Part shown: positions 12,701-24,719 of the stretch, piece by piece
How the letters are laid out: each line of letters starts with the position of its first letter
Numbering within the stretch: position 1 is the first letter of the stretch
NCBI GenBank assembly: GCA_037349105.1
Contig: JAYJMM010000116.1
Location: 4,712,001 to 4,776,000 of the forward strand
DNA: 64,000 nt
Source of the DNA: Limnomonas spitsbergensis
Taxonomy: Eukaryota; Chlorophyta; Chlorophyceae; Chlamydomonadales
Direction of reading: 5' to 3'
Translations under genes and position numbers: made by a program
Notes under the pieces: model-generated
What the model was told of the DNA's origin: nothing
The model's input: only the letters and a program-made list of their open reading frames with translations
The model's database searches: none

Positions 12701-13737
12701 TCAACCACATTTATTTTGTTGCTTGCTTCAATCCAGTGATGCTGACATGATAAGCTGAGAACTAGGGCGCCATGGCTACTGGTGTCCTGATCTGAATTTC
12801 TTTACTTGCTTCTTCACATCGTCGCCTCATTTTCGACCTTTTTTATCCTGCAGGGGAACTCTACAGCTGTTGCACAGACCTTGGCTCAGGCCCTGGTCAA
12901 ATGCCCTGCGGAGGTAGGAGACACCTCCATGATATATTGAATCTAACTGCCAGCCGCAGCAGATATTCTGACCCCGCTCAGGCCAAGCTCAAAATGCTGC
13001 CTCACGCTCTGCTGCCCTAGCATGCTCTGTCATGTTGCAAGTGCATAGCACCCAACCATGCTGCTTTCATTGACCGGCGTCTATCTTTCACACTCGCTCG
13101 ATATAGGCTGCCGGAGCTGCCATCGCCAACGCTGTTGGTGCTGGAGGCAGCCAGGCTAAGGCCTATGCCCAGGCTGTGGCCATGGCCGTGGCCAAGGGAG
13201 GCTGCAAAGGACCCATCAAACTGGCCCTGGCTGGTGAGTGATGCTGAGAGAACGGCGATGGCCACAATGTGATATCAATATATTATCCACATCAGAATGT
13301 TGCTTAATCTTGAATATATCACCGATAAAGCCACAGGGGGTCAGAGCATTTTCTATGCAACGCCAAATGCAGCGCATGTGAAGCAATTTGGATGAGATAT
13401 GAGCCGGTGTCTGTGCAATTGCAATTTTTATGCAATTGCAGTATCATATCTTCCACGCTCTAATTGGAGATATGAAATTGCAATTTGTATGCAAAGCCAA
13501 AATGTTGCCATACGAGAAATTGCACTGTTTCTGGCACTCTTACCCTTTCCTGCAAGCTGATTTACTCTATCCCCCTATCTGTGCCTCCTCTGTGCAGAGG
13601 CTGTTGCTATTGCCAAAGTCGCTAATAACAGTTTTAGTCTCCTCCAGTCTCTGGCTATGGCATCTGCCAGTGCGGCATCCTGCAGTTTGCAGTCGCAGGT
13701 CCCCTTGTTTGGAGGGGGTATCGCGATCCCCGGTTAA
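9709..13737 (+). CDS. Secreted Ala/Gln-repeat protein, 13-exon gene model
   Basis: Exons: 9709-9769, 9877-9974, 10364-10441, 10621-10725, 10828-10905, 11080-11227, 11329-11781, 11945-11994, 12185-12271, 12504-12683, 12854-12913, 13107-13233 and 13598-13737 (TAA). All junctions keep one frame and give about 554 residues. Exon 1 encodes a signal peptide (MSIITVVSVGC, LLLLSSQAA), so the product is secreted or surface-bound. Most exons encode one 20-35-residue Ala-rich module with ALAQA, AIAQA and SGG motifs, predicted to be helix followed by a turn. Exon 7 carries a long PSPVPSPVPS hinge. Most introns are phase 0; the one after exon 5 has a consensus GC donor (CAG|GCAAGT). The donor of exon 6 could be GTATTG or, slightly upstream, GCAGTG; both keep the frame. 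The composition recalls structural, silk-like or wall proteins, but no named family was recognised. The function is inferred only as extracellular structural. Confidence 0.75.
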
Positions 13738-15353
13738 TGCAGAGGGAACAGCAATATGTCAGGAGCGGAAACCTCTCTATCCGTTTTGTTCAAGACCTCA
13801 TATGTTTATTGCAAGATTCTAAGTCGGGCTGGGTTTCACAAATGACGCAAATCCATCCTCTGCATATTCTCAGTCGCTACCAGCTTCCTTGCCTGAGGCC
13901 CTCAGTGGATGCATGCATAATTTTGTCACTAAGAATGTTACATGACAGCAGGAGGCATCAGATATTTTCTTCTTGGGTCAACATTATTGATCAGGAAATC
14001 ATGTATGATCGAATAAATACATACACAAATCTGTAGGTGCAGACCGGGCGCAACCCCTTACTTTCCGGCCTAATTGCAGTACCGGGTTAATAATACTGGT
14101 ACCAATATTTAATTTAGGGGACATTGTAAAATGTGTTTGTTATTTTTCATCTCGTTCCTCCAGTGACCCCCACCAGCCTGGCAGGGGGCGCCTACCATGG
14201 CATACATACAGGCCCAACACATTGGCAGCGAGACCATCACACTTGCGATTGCCACACAAGATATTTCACCTCGACCAACGACAACGCAGCAAAGATAGCC
14301 TCCTGATAACTGACGAAACACCCTAATGTCATCAATCTACACCCCCCCCTTTTGAATTTGTATATCCTCCACTCAGTCATCACGGAATATCGCAGTGTCA
14401 AAGCACACGCATCGGACAAGCACATGTTAACATCTTAATCAGCCAGTGTCCACAGTGGTTTATTCAGTCATGAGCGGCTGCATCAGAACGCAACAATTCA
14501 TCCTGAGCACCAGTGATTATTTTAGTGATTTTGGCCATTCATTGTTGGGAACTGGAATTCTCAACACGAGCGCACTCAGGCGCGAAAAAATCCCGATTCT
14601 CAATGGTTCCCGCTCGTTTTCGGAAAATTTTCGGTACCGAGCGAGCGACTGCGTTGGACTCCAAGACAATAATTGTTCGATACCGTGTTTCGTTACGAGT
14701 CGTACCTAGTACCCACTAAAAGAATCACTGCTGAGCACCTACGGTACCTCAACGTGCTTGGTTTGAGGTGTGCAATTCAACATAGACTGAGAACGCTCCT
14801 CCGCACACATTACCTTGACTTTAAATTATTAACTATTTCATCTGGATTGTCCTAAGTGTTAATTGTGTGTCCAAAGTGTTAATTTCCAAAGTGTGAGGCG
14901 GGCTCTTCAGCTCCTAAATACTCGAGGCGCAAACAAGAGAAAAATAGCTGTTGTGGCCCTCGTATGCAGCTGGAAAATGGTGAGCAGAAACCCCTGGCAG
15001 AAACAGTATACAAACTAGGACAGAGAGCAAGAAAGCAGTGACCCCGCCCTCTGAGCAAGCTATCATCACAGTGGCACGGTCATCCTGTATCACGCATCCC
15101 GTCCGGTCACTTTTCTCCATTTTATTTTTGGCATGTTCACATCGACGTTCACACCTTTGCGGCGGTGAGTGGAAGCGGGGGGTGGGGTAGTGGAATGAAG
15201 GGCCAAAGGTGGGAGAGGGGACGCCACGCCCAGACTAAACTGACGTACCGCAGATTATCTTGTGATAGCTGACCAAATTCGTTCTTCTATACATTTGTAT
15301 ATGCACGTTTTTTCATACTGAAGCACTTGACTTCACTCGGAAATTCGGGTTCG
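13738..15353. other. Intergenic region between the two complete genes
   Basis: No coding region is supported. Three + frames are open in short overlapping pieces at 14446-14855 without domains. The last part precedes the ATG at 15354 and should include the promoter of the YHYH gene. Confidence 0.45.
14125..14129 (+). promoter_or_regulatory. TGTAA polyadenylation-type motif
   Basis: TGTAA is the usual green-algal poly(A) signal. This one lies about 390 bases after the stop codon of the Ala/Gln-repeat gene. A pentamer is common by chance, so it is only suggestive. Confidence 0.25.
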
Positions 15354-18265
15354 ATGTTCTTTCGACTTATCCTCGCCGCGTTCGTGACACTACTCCCATC
15401 AGCCCGCGCTGCTGCATTGAATGACACCTGCTTTGCCCCAAAGATTCTGGGAGGCCTCGGCTTCTGCGGCCCCTCCGCCTGCAGCTCGATATCAAGCTCA
15501 TTGCCGGCCTGCGATTTCAGCAGTGCCAGCACAGCCATAAACTACGCTGATCGGATATCTAAAATATCGTGTCGAACCTGCACCCAGGTGCGTGTCTTGG
15601 CGTTGCAATATTGACGCAACCATTGGTAGACACAACACCCCTCGTGGACGCGTTGTGCTACCAGTTGCTACTCAAGCGTTATAAAGCGCAGCTGAAACTG
15701 CCCCCCGAAGCCCTACCCTTCAAATACTCTTCTTTAGTGGCGGCATGTCTGCTTGTCATGTCATGCTTCGGTCCTGGAAATCAACTGGCTGACAGGCTGC
15801 ATGCTTCAGATAGGTTGGGACTCGGCTGTCGCCACTGCTACCAGCAGTCAAAGGATGCAATATTATTGTCCAACTGCACACTCACTTCATGCTCTACATC
15901 CCTTCTTCCCCATCTCCTGAAGCGCTGTCCCTTGTCCCCCCTTGCCCTCCCTCCTCCCAGTCCACCAGCGCGCGCTGCACCACGTCTGCACTGAAAAGCA
16001 TTATCGTTGGCAGTGGCATGAAAGCCGCCTACTGCACGGACACCCACCTGGTGCTCATATCTGACGGAACACCCTCCCACGCGCACAACTTGGACGACGT
16101 GCCCAATCCCCCTGGGTCCACCTACCCCCTGGATGCAGCTACAAACAAGCCGGCCGCTGGCGGCTCATCATGTGTTACGCGCGGTGCCAGTGTTCTCCCC
16201 TTCTTCTTCCAGGTGAGCAGTGAGGAATGGTGAGGGGACCTCTTAACCCTAACTCTTAAGTTCTTGACTAGAAGGGTGCTGCTGAACCCTGGATTCTACT
16301 TCCTTATCCAGGAGGGCACTGCTGAACCCTGAACCCTGAACTTGAAGGGCCCCGCTGAATCCCTTACCCTACACCCTTAAGTAGGAGAGCGCCACCAAAC
16401 CCTTCTCCCTTCTCCAGGGGCAACGCTGAACCCTTTACTTAAAACCCTTAAGTATGAGGAGTTGAGGAAACCTCTGGATCTGTCTTGGAGATGGTATCGC
16501 ATCTCACTTTTGCATGATGTGTTGCTGAGTGCCATCTGCAAAAAGCCGTGGCATGTCAGGGCCAATGACCAGCAGCACATGATGCCTCGGGCTGAGTGTG
16601 AGGCATCCTAGCTCTTCTGGTCCATGCATTGGACAGAGACTGCTTCCTTGGTGCAGCCTGCATGATTTGCGCGGCTGGCAGTCACAGGTGCTGGTGACGC
16701 ATGCCAGAAACGTCGAACCCTCCTTATGTGATGCGGCTTAAACCCAACTGTTAAGGTTGTGATCTCTGCTTCTCTTCACTTACAGAGCCCTGCACAACGA
16801 GTTTGCCTGCAGCCCTCCATCGTTAGCTTTCAAACCCCACCATCGTCTTATCTCTGTACTTACCTCATCCCTGCAGATCAGGATCCCGCTCACCTTCACC
16901 CTGCTTGCCAATGCTTCCAACCTGAACAACATCGGGGCCTTCACAGACGGTGCTGCGGATTCCGAAAAAGGCTACATGTCGACCGAGTCAGGCACCTACG
17001 GCCTGCCAACACGTGGCAACATCGGGATGACAGTTGCGGGGCAGGAGATGTACCCTATGTTCAACAACCGTGCAGAGCTGACGGATGATAGCTGCGAGGT
17101 GGACTCCTGCAACGAGCACGTGGGTGGCGGTGGCGGCCAGCCTCACCTGCATGGCGATCCGTTTGGCCCCTGGTGTCTGTACAGTGCCGCCAACTACACC
17201 AGCACCACAGCGCACCCGCTGCAGATTGGTTGGGCAAAAGACGGGCCGTCCATTTATGGCAGGTACCTGTACACGACGTCTCTCGGCTACTCGACTGCGC
17301 TGGACCTGTGCGGCGGCCACACGCACGGCGAAATGGACTACCACTACCACACGCAGGCCCTGGACGCGGTCACGACTAGGCCCGCCAAGGGTATGGCATC
17401 AGGCATAGCATACACATACAGCACTGTGGGCGTTCACCAGTGCTACCGTGCGGACATTTCGAAGGTTCTCGGCTTCTGGGACGATAATAACTCGGTTTAC
17501 TACAAGCCCTGCTGCGGAATGACGAACTACTACACCGCGACGGGCATAACGATCAATGGAGCGGGCACCCAGTCAACAAGCTCCCCGACCCCCTCCCCTT
17601 CTCCATCCACAGGCACTTCTTCCCCCTCTCCCTCCACAACCGCTTCTCCCTCTCCAACCACAACCACCGCCTCCCCTTCACCTACGTCTAGCCCTTCTTC
17701 GACGTCATCCTCATCCTCATCCCCGTCCCCATCCCCGCCCCCGCCCCTAGCATTGCCTATCGTGAAGCTAGTGCGATATGTGTTCAGCATGGATTACTCC
17801 ACCCTGACCAACAACTCCACCATGCTCGTACTGTTCACTGCTTCAATCATTGCCCAAGTAGCAGCTGCTGGGAATATATCCACAAGCTACATCAGCGTCC
17901 TGTCTGTCAAGTCAGGCTCCGTGGTTGCCGATACGCAGATATCCTACCCCGCTGCCGCATACAACAGTGCACAGGCCAGCGCAGCCTCAAACAGCCTGGC
18001 TACAACTTCGTCATCAACCTTCTCCGCATCCTTTCTCACCACGTATGGTGTTTCAGGAGTTTCGGCATCCGAGCAGTCTGGGGATACCAGCAGCAACCCT
18101 GTGCTGTCCACGGGCGCCATCATCGGCATTGCCGTGGGTGGCGGCGTGGGGTTGATCCTTATTGTGGCGCTCATTGTATTTCTAGCCATGAGGAAGCGTA
18201 CCTTCGCGGTGTCCCCGGGTGGGCAGGCCGGCAACGGAAAAGGGGCGGAGGCCATGCCTGCTTGA
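15354..18265 (+). CDS. YHYH-domain type I membrane protein, 3-exon gene model
   Basis: Exons 15354-15587, 15961-16212 and 16877-18265 (TGA) are all phase 0 and give about 624 residues. The ATG at 15354 opens a clear signal peptide (MFFRLILAAFVTLLPSARA). Residues about 120-390 form a Cys- and His-rich extracellular domain with QPHLHGDP, CGGHTHGEMDYHYH (YHYH at 317-320) and CCGM, matching the YHYH family found in bacteria, diatoms and green algae. The clustered His and Asp suggest metal binding, but the biochemical role of the family is not established. Residues about 393-453 are a Ser/Thr/Pro mucin-like stalk. About 454-570 form a second, beta-rich Ser/Thr/Ala segment. One transmembrane helix follows (AIIGIAVGGGVGLILIVALI, about 575-594), then a basic stop-transfer MRKR and a tail of about 20 residues. 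The product is probably a surface receptor or adhesion protein. The first intron contains a C-rich tract before the acceptor. Confidence 0.8.
16213..16876 (+). other. Second intron of the YHYH gene with CTGAACCCT-type repeats
   Basis: This 664-base intron carries imperfect repeats of CTGAACCCT and ACCCTTAAGTA with AGGAG spacers around 16245-16460. A similar CCCTGAACCCTGG motif is tandemly repeated at 28.6-28.9 kb and again at 30.6-30.8 kb. Confidence 0.6.
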
Positions 18266-20637
18266 ACGGGTCTTGTCCATTGTCATGCATCTTCATTAGA
18301 AGAGACCATTCTGAAACACGAATGGTACTAGTGAAAGAGGGAAACTTAAGTGTTTTCTTTGCTTCGCCTCGGCTTGTTTGTGACTGGGAACCTCACATAG
18401 TACAAGTATCTTGTGAACCACAAGAAAATCCTAATATCACTCTAGGGTGGTAATAATGATAGTATAATAGTACGCATCCATGTTTAGGCGATTGAGATCA
18501 CGGCTTTGAACTGAACATCGTTGTTTGCCTCAAGCATATGACTATATGAGGCATCCTCTTGATCCAAAGCCATGGGCATCTGTGTGAGGTTAAGAGAAGT
18601 GTGTCCATGAGGGATGTACCATGACCTGGCTGTTTTTGCATTTTTTCGTGTTGGTACGTTCAGGTATTTAACGGCTCAAGTCCCCGCTCCTCCTGGGACG
18701 CTGTTGAATTCAATGACCTGTGATTCTGGACAACTGGGATCATTTGTTTTTGTATTAATTTAATTAATTACAGGTTATTCATGGTACATTGCGGCGTTCT
18801 TTTAGAGGGTATGAAATAGTGTGTCGCGACTGGTGGTTGTTGTAGAGAGCCCGGGTGAAAAAGCCTCATTTATTTGAGCCGAAGGCCCCTGTCAATGAAA
18901 TAATCGGAGGCACCTTCCGTTCCATGTGATCAGATAAGACGTCGTCATGTGATCCAGTTGAGTGGTAAGTTACCCAGTTATTTGCTGACACAATTCTGCA
19001 GGTGACATGAAGTGAAGAGATGCGGGAGCAGAAACTAGGGCAACAATGGCGGGATTGGGAGGCCAGAGCTGGGTGAAGTTTTTTGTGAAGTTTTTACAGT
19101 CCATTGGGGCATCGCATTTGATGCATGGGACTTGTGCCCGTAAACCGGTACAGGCACTAAATATGCTAGGACAACGAGCGAAACCAGTGACCCCCCTGGG
19201 CAAGCAACCAACTCACAACCACCGAGCAGTAGCGTGGGAATGAACCCCATAGTGCAGAAGATAAGCCCCAGCCATAAAACATGACGTGGGTGCAAAAGAG
19301 TTCGGTTGGACGCCTCCTAGGAAATACAGCCAGGTGAGTGTCGTAAGGGACAACGTTAGATTCTATTTGAGAAGGAAACAAGAAAGTTTGAGTACAATTG
19401 TTTGAGTCTGTGTAAAAACTGTGAGATGCGTAAGCGAAACTTCAGTGAGTTTAAGTGTTTTAAAATGTGTGAAACTATGCTACCCTCCTATGTGAAGGGG
19501 CAGTGATCTAGACAGTGGGGAGAGAAGATCATGTGGCAGGTTCGATCCCTTATCCTTTGGGTATGGATGCCACTAGCGTTGTACCACTGGACCATGACCC
19601 CCTTTCCGTGCTTCCCTGAGGGTAGGGGCAGCGGTGCACAGCAACAGCCGATGATGGTGACATCAACATTCAAACAGTCGACGCCAGCTGTTAGCGAAAG
19701 GGTGACTAGGTTGGAAGAGGGATTGGCCTCGGGCTGAAAACGGGACCACACGGTGTCACGGTACACTAGTAATGTGGAGGAGTGAGGAGGGTTCCTCATG
19801 CAAGGCATCGCAAGGATGTCATGAAGTATGGAGAGAGACATGGTACAGGGCTAGGGCATGTAATTTCGATGTTTGTAGGTTGTACCAAACTTTTGGTCGA
19901 GGCTGCATGATGATGCAAGGGAGGACGAAATCGCACGCCCACCTCAGGCCAAACGTGCCCCTACCAACCAACAAGGAATTGTGGGTGAGAGCACAGGTAT
20001 TGGTGAATATGTTTAATGACATAACTCCTCTGGGCCCTGCTCAAAAAGGCGCGGCCGCCCGTATGAGTCAATAACATAACACCTCTGGGCCCTGCTAAAA
20101 AAGGCCCGGCCGCATAGGAGCCCAACTGTCTCGTTGGCCTGTAGGCTTCCGCTGGTAGGCTTCCGCTGCTGCAGCTTAGTGACCTTAGTGACCTTAGTTG
20201 TGTAGGCTGCTTAGAAGCCTTGGGGAGCTTACGGTATCATAAAACTTCCTCAAGCGTCCCTCAACCTTTCTTTGTTAATGAGAGCTAGCCGTCCCAGTAA
20301 GTTGAAGCCTAACCACAGTAGTACAACTTTCGATCGCATTCAAAGCCTGCGAAGCGTAAGAAAGTCACGGCTGAAAGTTGTTATAAGTCGGTTGCCTACG
20401 GTACACGCTAGGCGACCTGCGATAGGCGCCTGTGTCAATCGCCGTCGTGATTCACTACATCTACCTCGGTAAAATTGGTAACTTACAGTATTTCCAGGCG
20501 ATAGATGTCAATTCGACTTGTCAGTGGCCACGCCTGATTGTCGTTTGAAACGAGGTGCGTTCAAGCCTCTGTCTTCCAGTGGCTTGAAATAGGGGGCAAA
20601 TCAAGCGGCCAAATCAAGCGCTCTCATGTTACCGACG
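18266..20637. other. Intergenic region, no gene recognised
   Basis: Only short non-overlapping ORFs without domains are present. The only repeat noted is a pair of copies of a dispersed motif at 20015-20128, listed separately. Confidence 0.4.
20015..20128 (+). repeat. Dispersed repeat motif, two tandem copies
   Basis: Two copies share the core ACTCCTCTGGGCCCTGCTCA or ACACCTCTGGGCCCTGCTAA, then AAAAAGGCSCGGCCGC. Related copies lie at 33918-33982 and 35311-35370, both followed by GCATGGGCACC-like sequence and then purine-rich DNA. This is probably the conserved end of a transposable element family. Confidence 0.6.
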
Positions 20638-20903
20638 TGACTGCATCCATGAATGCCCCCTACGGTGCAAATGACTGCATCCATGAATGCCCCCCTGCAG
20701 TGCAAGTGACTGCATCCATGAATGCCCCCTGCAGTGCAAATGACTGCATCCATGAATGCCCCCCTACGGTGCAAATGACTGCATCCATGAATGCCCCCTG
20801 CGGTGCAAATGACTGCATCCATGAATGCCCCCCTACGGTGCACATGACTGCATCCATGAATGCCCCCTGCAGTGCAAATGACTGCATCCATGAATGCCCC
20901 CCT
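20638..20903 (+). repeat. 34/35-bp satellite array, left part
   Basis: The unit contains TGACTGCATCCATGAATGCC, a C run of five or six, then TGCGGTGCAAA. Monomers of 34 and 35 bp alternate, giving a 69-bp dimer that keeps a 23-residue frame open. There are nearly eight monomers. The array stops exactly at the 8-bp target duplication of the hAT element and resumes at 22066 in the same orientation. Confidence 0.9.
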
Positions 20904-22065
20904 CAGGGTAACACAGTACGGGCCGTATTGGCCTAAAATCCCGTACCGTATCCGTACCGTACCGTACCGTTTGCAACACGGCCAAGTACGGTCGCCATTT
21001 CCTGCACTGCATGACTGCATGAGAGCGATGGATGTAGCGCTGAGAACAAAATGCAGCGTACACGGCTGATTCGCATTGGATTTTGCAGCCGTCATCGAAG
21101 GCTGGCCAGGCCAAGCTTGGGCGATACAAGTTTTGTAATTATATTATCGTCAACACTACGCGATTTACCAATCACCTCGCGGGCATAACAGGACAAGTTG
21201 CGGCGTGTAAGACGTTAGGACGGGTGATACAGGCATATTGCGGTGATGTCGTGTGATCGTCTCCCTCGTCTGGCAAATCCACACCGTCCACAGTCCACAC
21301 ATCCAGGGCATCAAAATCTACGTAAGCTCGCTCGCCTCCAGTGGTAAAGAGACATTCGTTGCTCGTGAAAGTACAAGTCTAACCCAAAACCTAGTGGCAA
21401 TAAGACAGAACTTGGCACCAAGTCACAATCCAAAGCTGCATAGAGGGAGGAGGGCAGGAGGCCAGGAGGAGTAGGAGCCCATGAGTCCAGGACTCCCAGG
21501 AGGGAGGCAAGACACAGGAGCTCCGTGTCTCCTTACGAAGTGATTTCCATGCATGCCATGCAACTCAGCAACTATGCAAGGTGATTCTGAGGCCTCTTGT
21601 TTCTATTGCTATATTCATGCATGTAAAATTTCATGTGCCATGCTGGTGGGTAGCGTTTATATGGACTAGCTGAATTACAGAAATGCTGAATGGCATGTTG
21701 GAACATTGTAATGGCGATCGGTGAGGAGTTTTGGATTGCATCAATGATCATATTTTCTCCTATCATGTCAGCCTGGTAAATCTGCATGCATGCATGGAGA
21801 TCCTTGGTGGTTATTTGGGGGCCATGCAAAAATTGCATGGGGACTGTCATGCAGCCATGCAGTATGTCAGGATGTGCATGGGATCAAACAGTTATGTGAG
21901 TGTTGCATGCATGTCTTTCTCTGTGTGGATCCTGCTGTTCTGAGCCTTGAAAATGGGGAAAATCTTGGACCGTATTGGCCTACCGTACCGTCCCTTTTGT
22001 CCGTACCGTATCCGTACCGTACCGCACCGTATTCCCGTACCGTGTTTCCGTACCGGGTTACCCTG
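20904..22065. mobile_element. Non-autonomous hAT-type DNA transposon, 1,162 bp
   Basis: The termini are imperfect inverted repeats: left CAGGGTAACACAGTACGG, and right (reverse complement) CAGGGTAACCCGGTACGG. The flanks are an exact 8-bp target duplication, GCCCCCCT at 20896-20903 and 22066-22073, within the satellite that resumes beyond it. CAGGG ends and 8-bp duplications are diagnostic of the hAT superfamily. Both subterminal regions (20940-20968 and 21969-22050) are packed with CCGTACC motifs, as expected for transposase-binding subterminal repeats. No transposase ORF is present, so it must be mobilised in trans. A second copy begins at 63560. Confidence 0.88.
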
Positions 22066-22579
22066 GCCCCCCTACGGTGCAAGTGACTGCATCCATGAAT
22101 GCCCCCTGCGGTGCAAATGACTGCATCCATGAATGCCCCCTGCGGTGCAAATGACTGCATCCATGAATGCCCCCTTACGGTGCACATGACTGCATCCATG
22201 AATGCCCCCCTGCAGTGCAAATGACTGCATCCATGAATGCCCCCTGCAGTGCAAATGACTGCATCCATGAATGCCCCCCTGCGGTGCAAGTGACTGCATC
22301 CATGAATGCCCCCTGCAGTGCAAATGACTGCATCCATGAATGCCCCCCTGCGGTGCAAGTGACTGCATCCATGAATGCCCCCTGCAGTGCAAATGATGAC
22401 TGCATCCATGAATGCCCCCCTACGGTGCAAATGACTGCATCCATGAATGCCCCCTGCGGTGCAAATGACTGCATCCATGAATGCCCCCCTACGGTGCACA
22501 TGACTGCATCCATGAATGCCCCCTGTAGTGCAAATGACTGCATCCATGAATGCCCCCTGCGGTGCAAGTGACTGCATCC
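22066..22579 (+). repeat. 34/35-bp satellite array, right part
   Basis: About fifteen monomers of the same unit and orientation as 20638-20903, including one copy with a 3-base insertion near 22395. Together the two parts were one array of about 780 bp before the hAT insertion. Confidence 0.9.
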
Positions 22580-24719
22580 GGGTGGATTTCTGAATGGCAG
22601 CAGGGGTTTCGGCGGTTTCGCAGGGCGTTATCGAAACAGCACCAAACGCCCTTCCCGCTTGCAGGAATGCATAATCGAACATGTAGATTAAGATTCTGAT
22701 ATTAAACTACACTCTCGCAAGTGCCGTTTTGTCGGTAGTGCCCTTGCCGAGGGCAGATTGGTAGATTTCGTCTCCGAATCATCCTGGCTAGAATGTAATC
22801 TTGTTAATCAAGATATGGATACATGTTTGACGCCGCAGGTCTGTGAATTGGATTTCTGGGAGTATCGATGTGTGTAGAGTACGAATTCGCTGGCCGGTAT
22901 GCAGGAGTCTGGCCCCTGTACCAGGGCGTCTCAATCATGCAGTTAACTTGGCAAGCACGATTGTTTTCGCAATTATTAGGGAGGGACCTTCGAAGAGTCC
23001 TACTTGACAGTTATTGATGTCGTGCGCCACCGTTCGCACTGGGCCGTGGCATCATCTTTCAGAGCGGATCGAGAGCTTGAGGTATCGGCGCCAGGACTCT
23101 AGAAGCGGCACCAAAGTCAAGTCTTTCTAAGCGAGATGTAAGTGGACGAAGGCTTGTGAAGTTTTCATACCGAGACGTCATGCGCCCACAGCGATGAGCT
23201 GAGCGTGGGGCAAGAAGCGACATGCAAAGATCGAGGTGCAGCGTCATGCCTCTGATTATCTGAAATTTACCTGAATTGTACCCTTGGCTTGGCACATGTG
23301 AACCTGTCACAGAGGCTTTGGCACAGTGACGCATGCATGTGGATCAAACAAATCAGCTTAAGCCACATCCCATGTCAAACTGGTAATTTTCATTACATCC
23401 ATTACCTCCCCAGGCTGCAGGTCCGACTCCTCAGCAAAGCTTACCTCCTGGCAGCGTCAGGCATGCTCCCGCTTGGGGCTGGAAAAAAGGGCTGGTTGCG
23501 CCCGATCGGTCAGGAACCCAGTGCAAGTAGCATGGGCCAGGATTGACAGCAGAGCTAGGGGTGCGTAAAAGCCGCAGGAGGGTGGACGGCATAGATGTAC
23601 CCAGACACAGGCGCGACAGTACATATGCATCATCATCGCACGCTTAGAACCGCACTAGCAAAACGAATGTGCCCGTGTGTGCACTAACTTAAGGCTACGT
23701 CTCGGAGCAGCCAGCACACCTGATGATAAAGGACGGCGTAGCGATCAGCAGCGTGACACACGCTACTGCCAACATTGCTGGGCTGAGAACACGGCCAACA
23801 GGTGGAGGATGCGCTTCATGTACGTGTTTTCAGTGCCCTAGCGTGAAAGAGCGGCTGAGAGCGAGAGGTTGGGCAGCCCCCCCGGAGGGCGCCACGGACT
23901 TATTGTCACAGATGTACCAGGGCAGGCATGGGTGGCAGGCTCTGGCTTTTGTTGAGGACGTCATAGACTTTGTTGGGGGCAAATTTGCTACGGTCTGTTC
24001 TTCATGCCTCCTTGGGGACTAGCTCTTTCCTTTTTGTCTCTCTCTTCCTTTCAGAGGCGGGGATGCTATTCTCCATTTGATAACACACAGTGCCCGAGGC
24101 CAAGTCACCAGCGTTTGCATCGAAGTGGCATTGGCTTCTTTTCTAGCATATGACGCCTAGGCACCACTTAAAGGGCCACTCTCTACATATTCATACCTAT
24201 TACCTTTAGGCACGCTGGGCGCAAGTTTGCTTGGCTGCAATTTGGTATCTTTTAGGGATCCCTTCCCCCTTTTTCTCCTTTGCTTCCCCCACTGCCATTT
24301 GAATTTCCCCCCTCTAAATGCGCCCGAGTCTTTCAGCGCAGCCCATGGTTGTATCGCTGATCCCCGGGACAGCCATGTAAGGCGCGTCCTGGCTTAATGT
24401 GGTTCTTGCGCTTGGCCTTGTGAGGACTAATCTTTGGATGGTTGCAACATTTTATGCCAGCAGCCATCAAATACAGAAACACGATATTCCCTTACAACTT
24501 TTGGGGGGAGCATGATGTGTTGGACGTGCCCAGCATAAGCTGTAAATGGAAATTACCTCGGCTACCAAGCCAACTAAGACATCATTTTGAATTCCACACC
24601 AGGCTAACCTCAGGTGATAATGCCAATGACCCTTATACTAACAGAATTTAACTAGGCAATGGTCCCTTAAATTGAAATGCATAGATTCATTTATTTAAAA
24701 TTCTTGCTTCTATTTCTGG
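22580..24719. other. 2.1 kb without a supported gene; one TE coding remnant
   Basis: At 23912-23980 a + frame encodes GRHGWQALAFVEDVIDFVGG. It closely resembles a minus-strand peptide at 34106-34175 (GLGWDALAFVEDVVDIVDV). Both are followed by pyrimidine-rich DNA on the coding strand, so they are probably the 3' coding ends of one transposon family. Nothing else was recognised. Confidence 0.45.

Noticed and set aside
14446..14855. Three overlapping short + strand ORFs
   Set aside because: All are under 90 codons, in different frames, without splice support or recognisable domains.
20638..22579. CRISPR-like array (34/35-bp regular repeats)
   Set aside because: The repeats are contiguous with no variable spacers, no cas genes are near, and the context is eukaryotic. 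It is a satellite split by a transposon.
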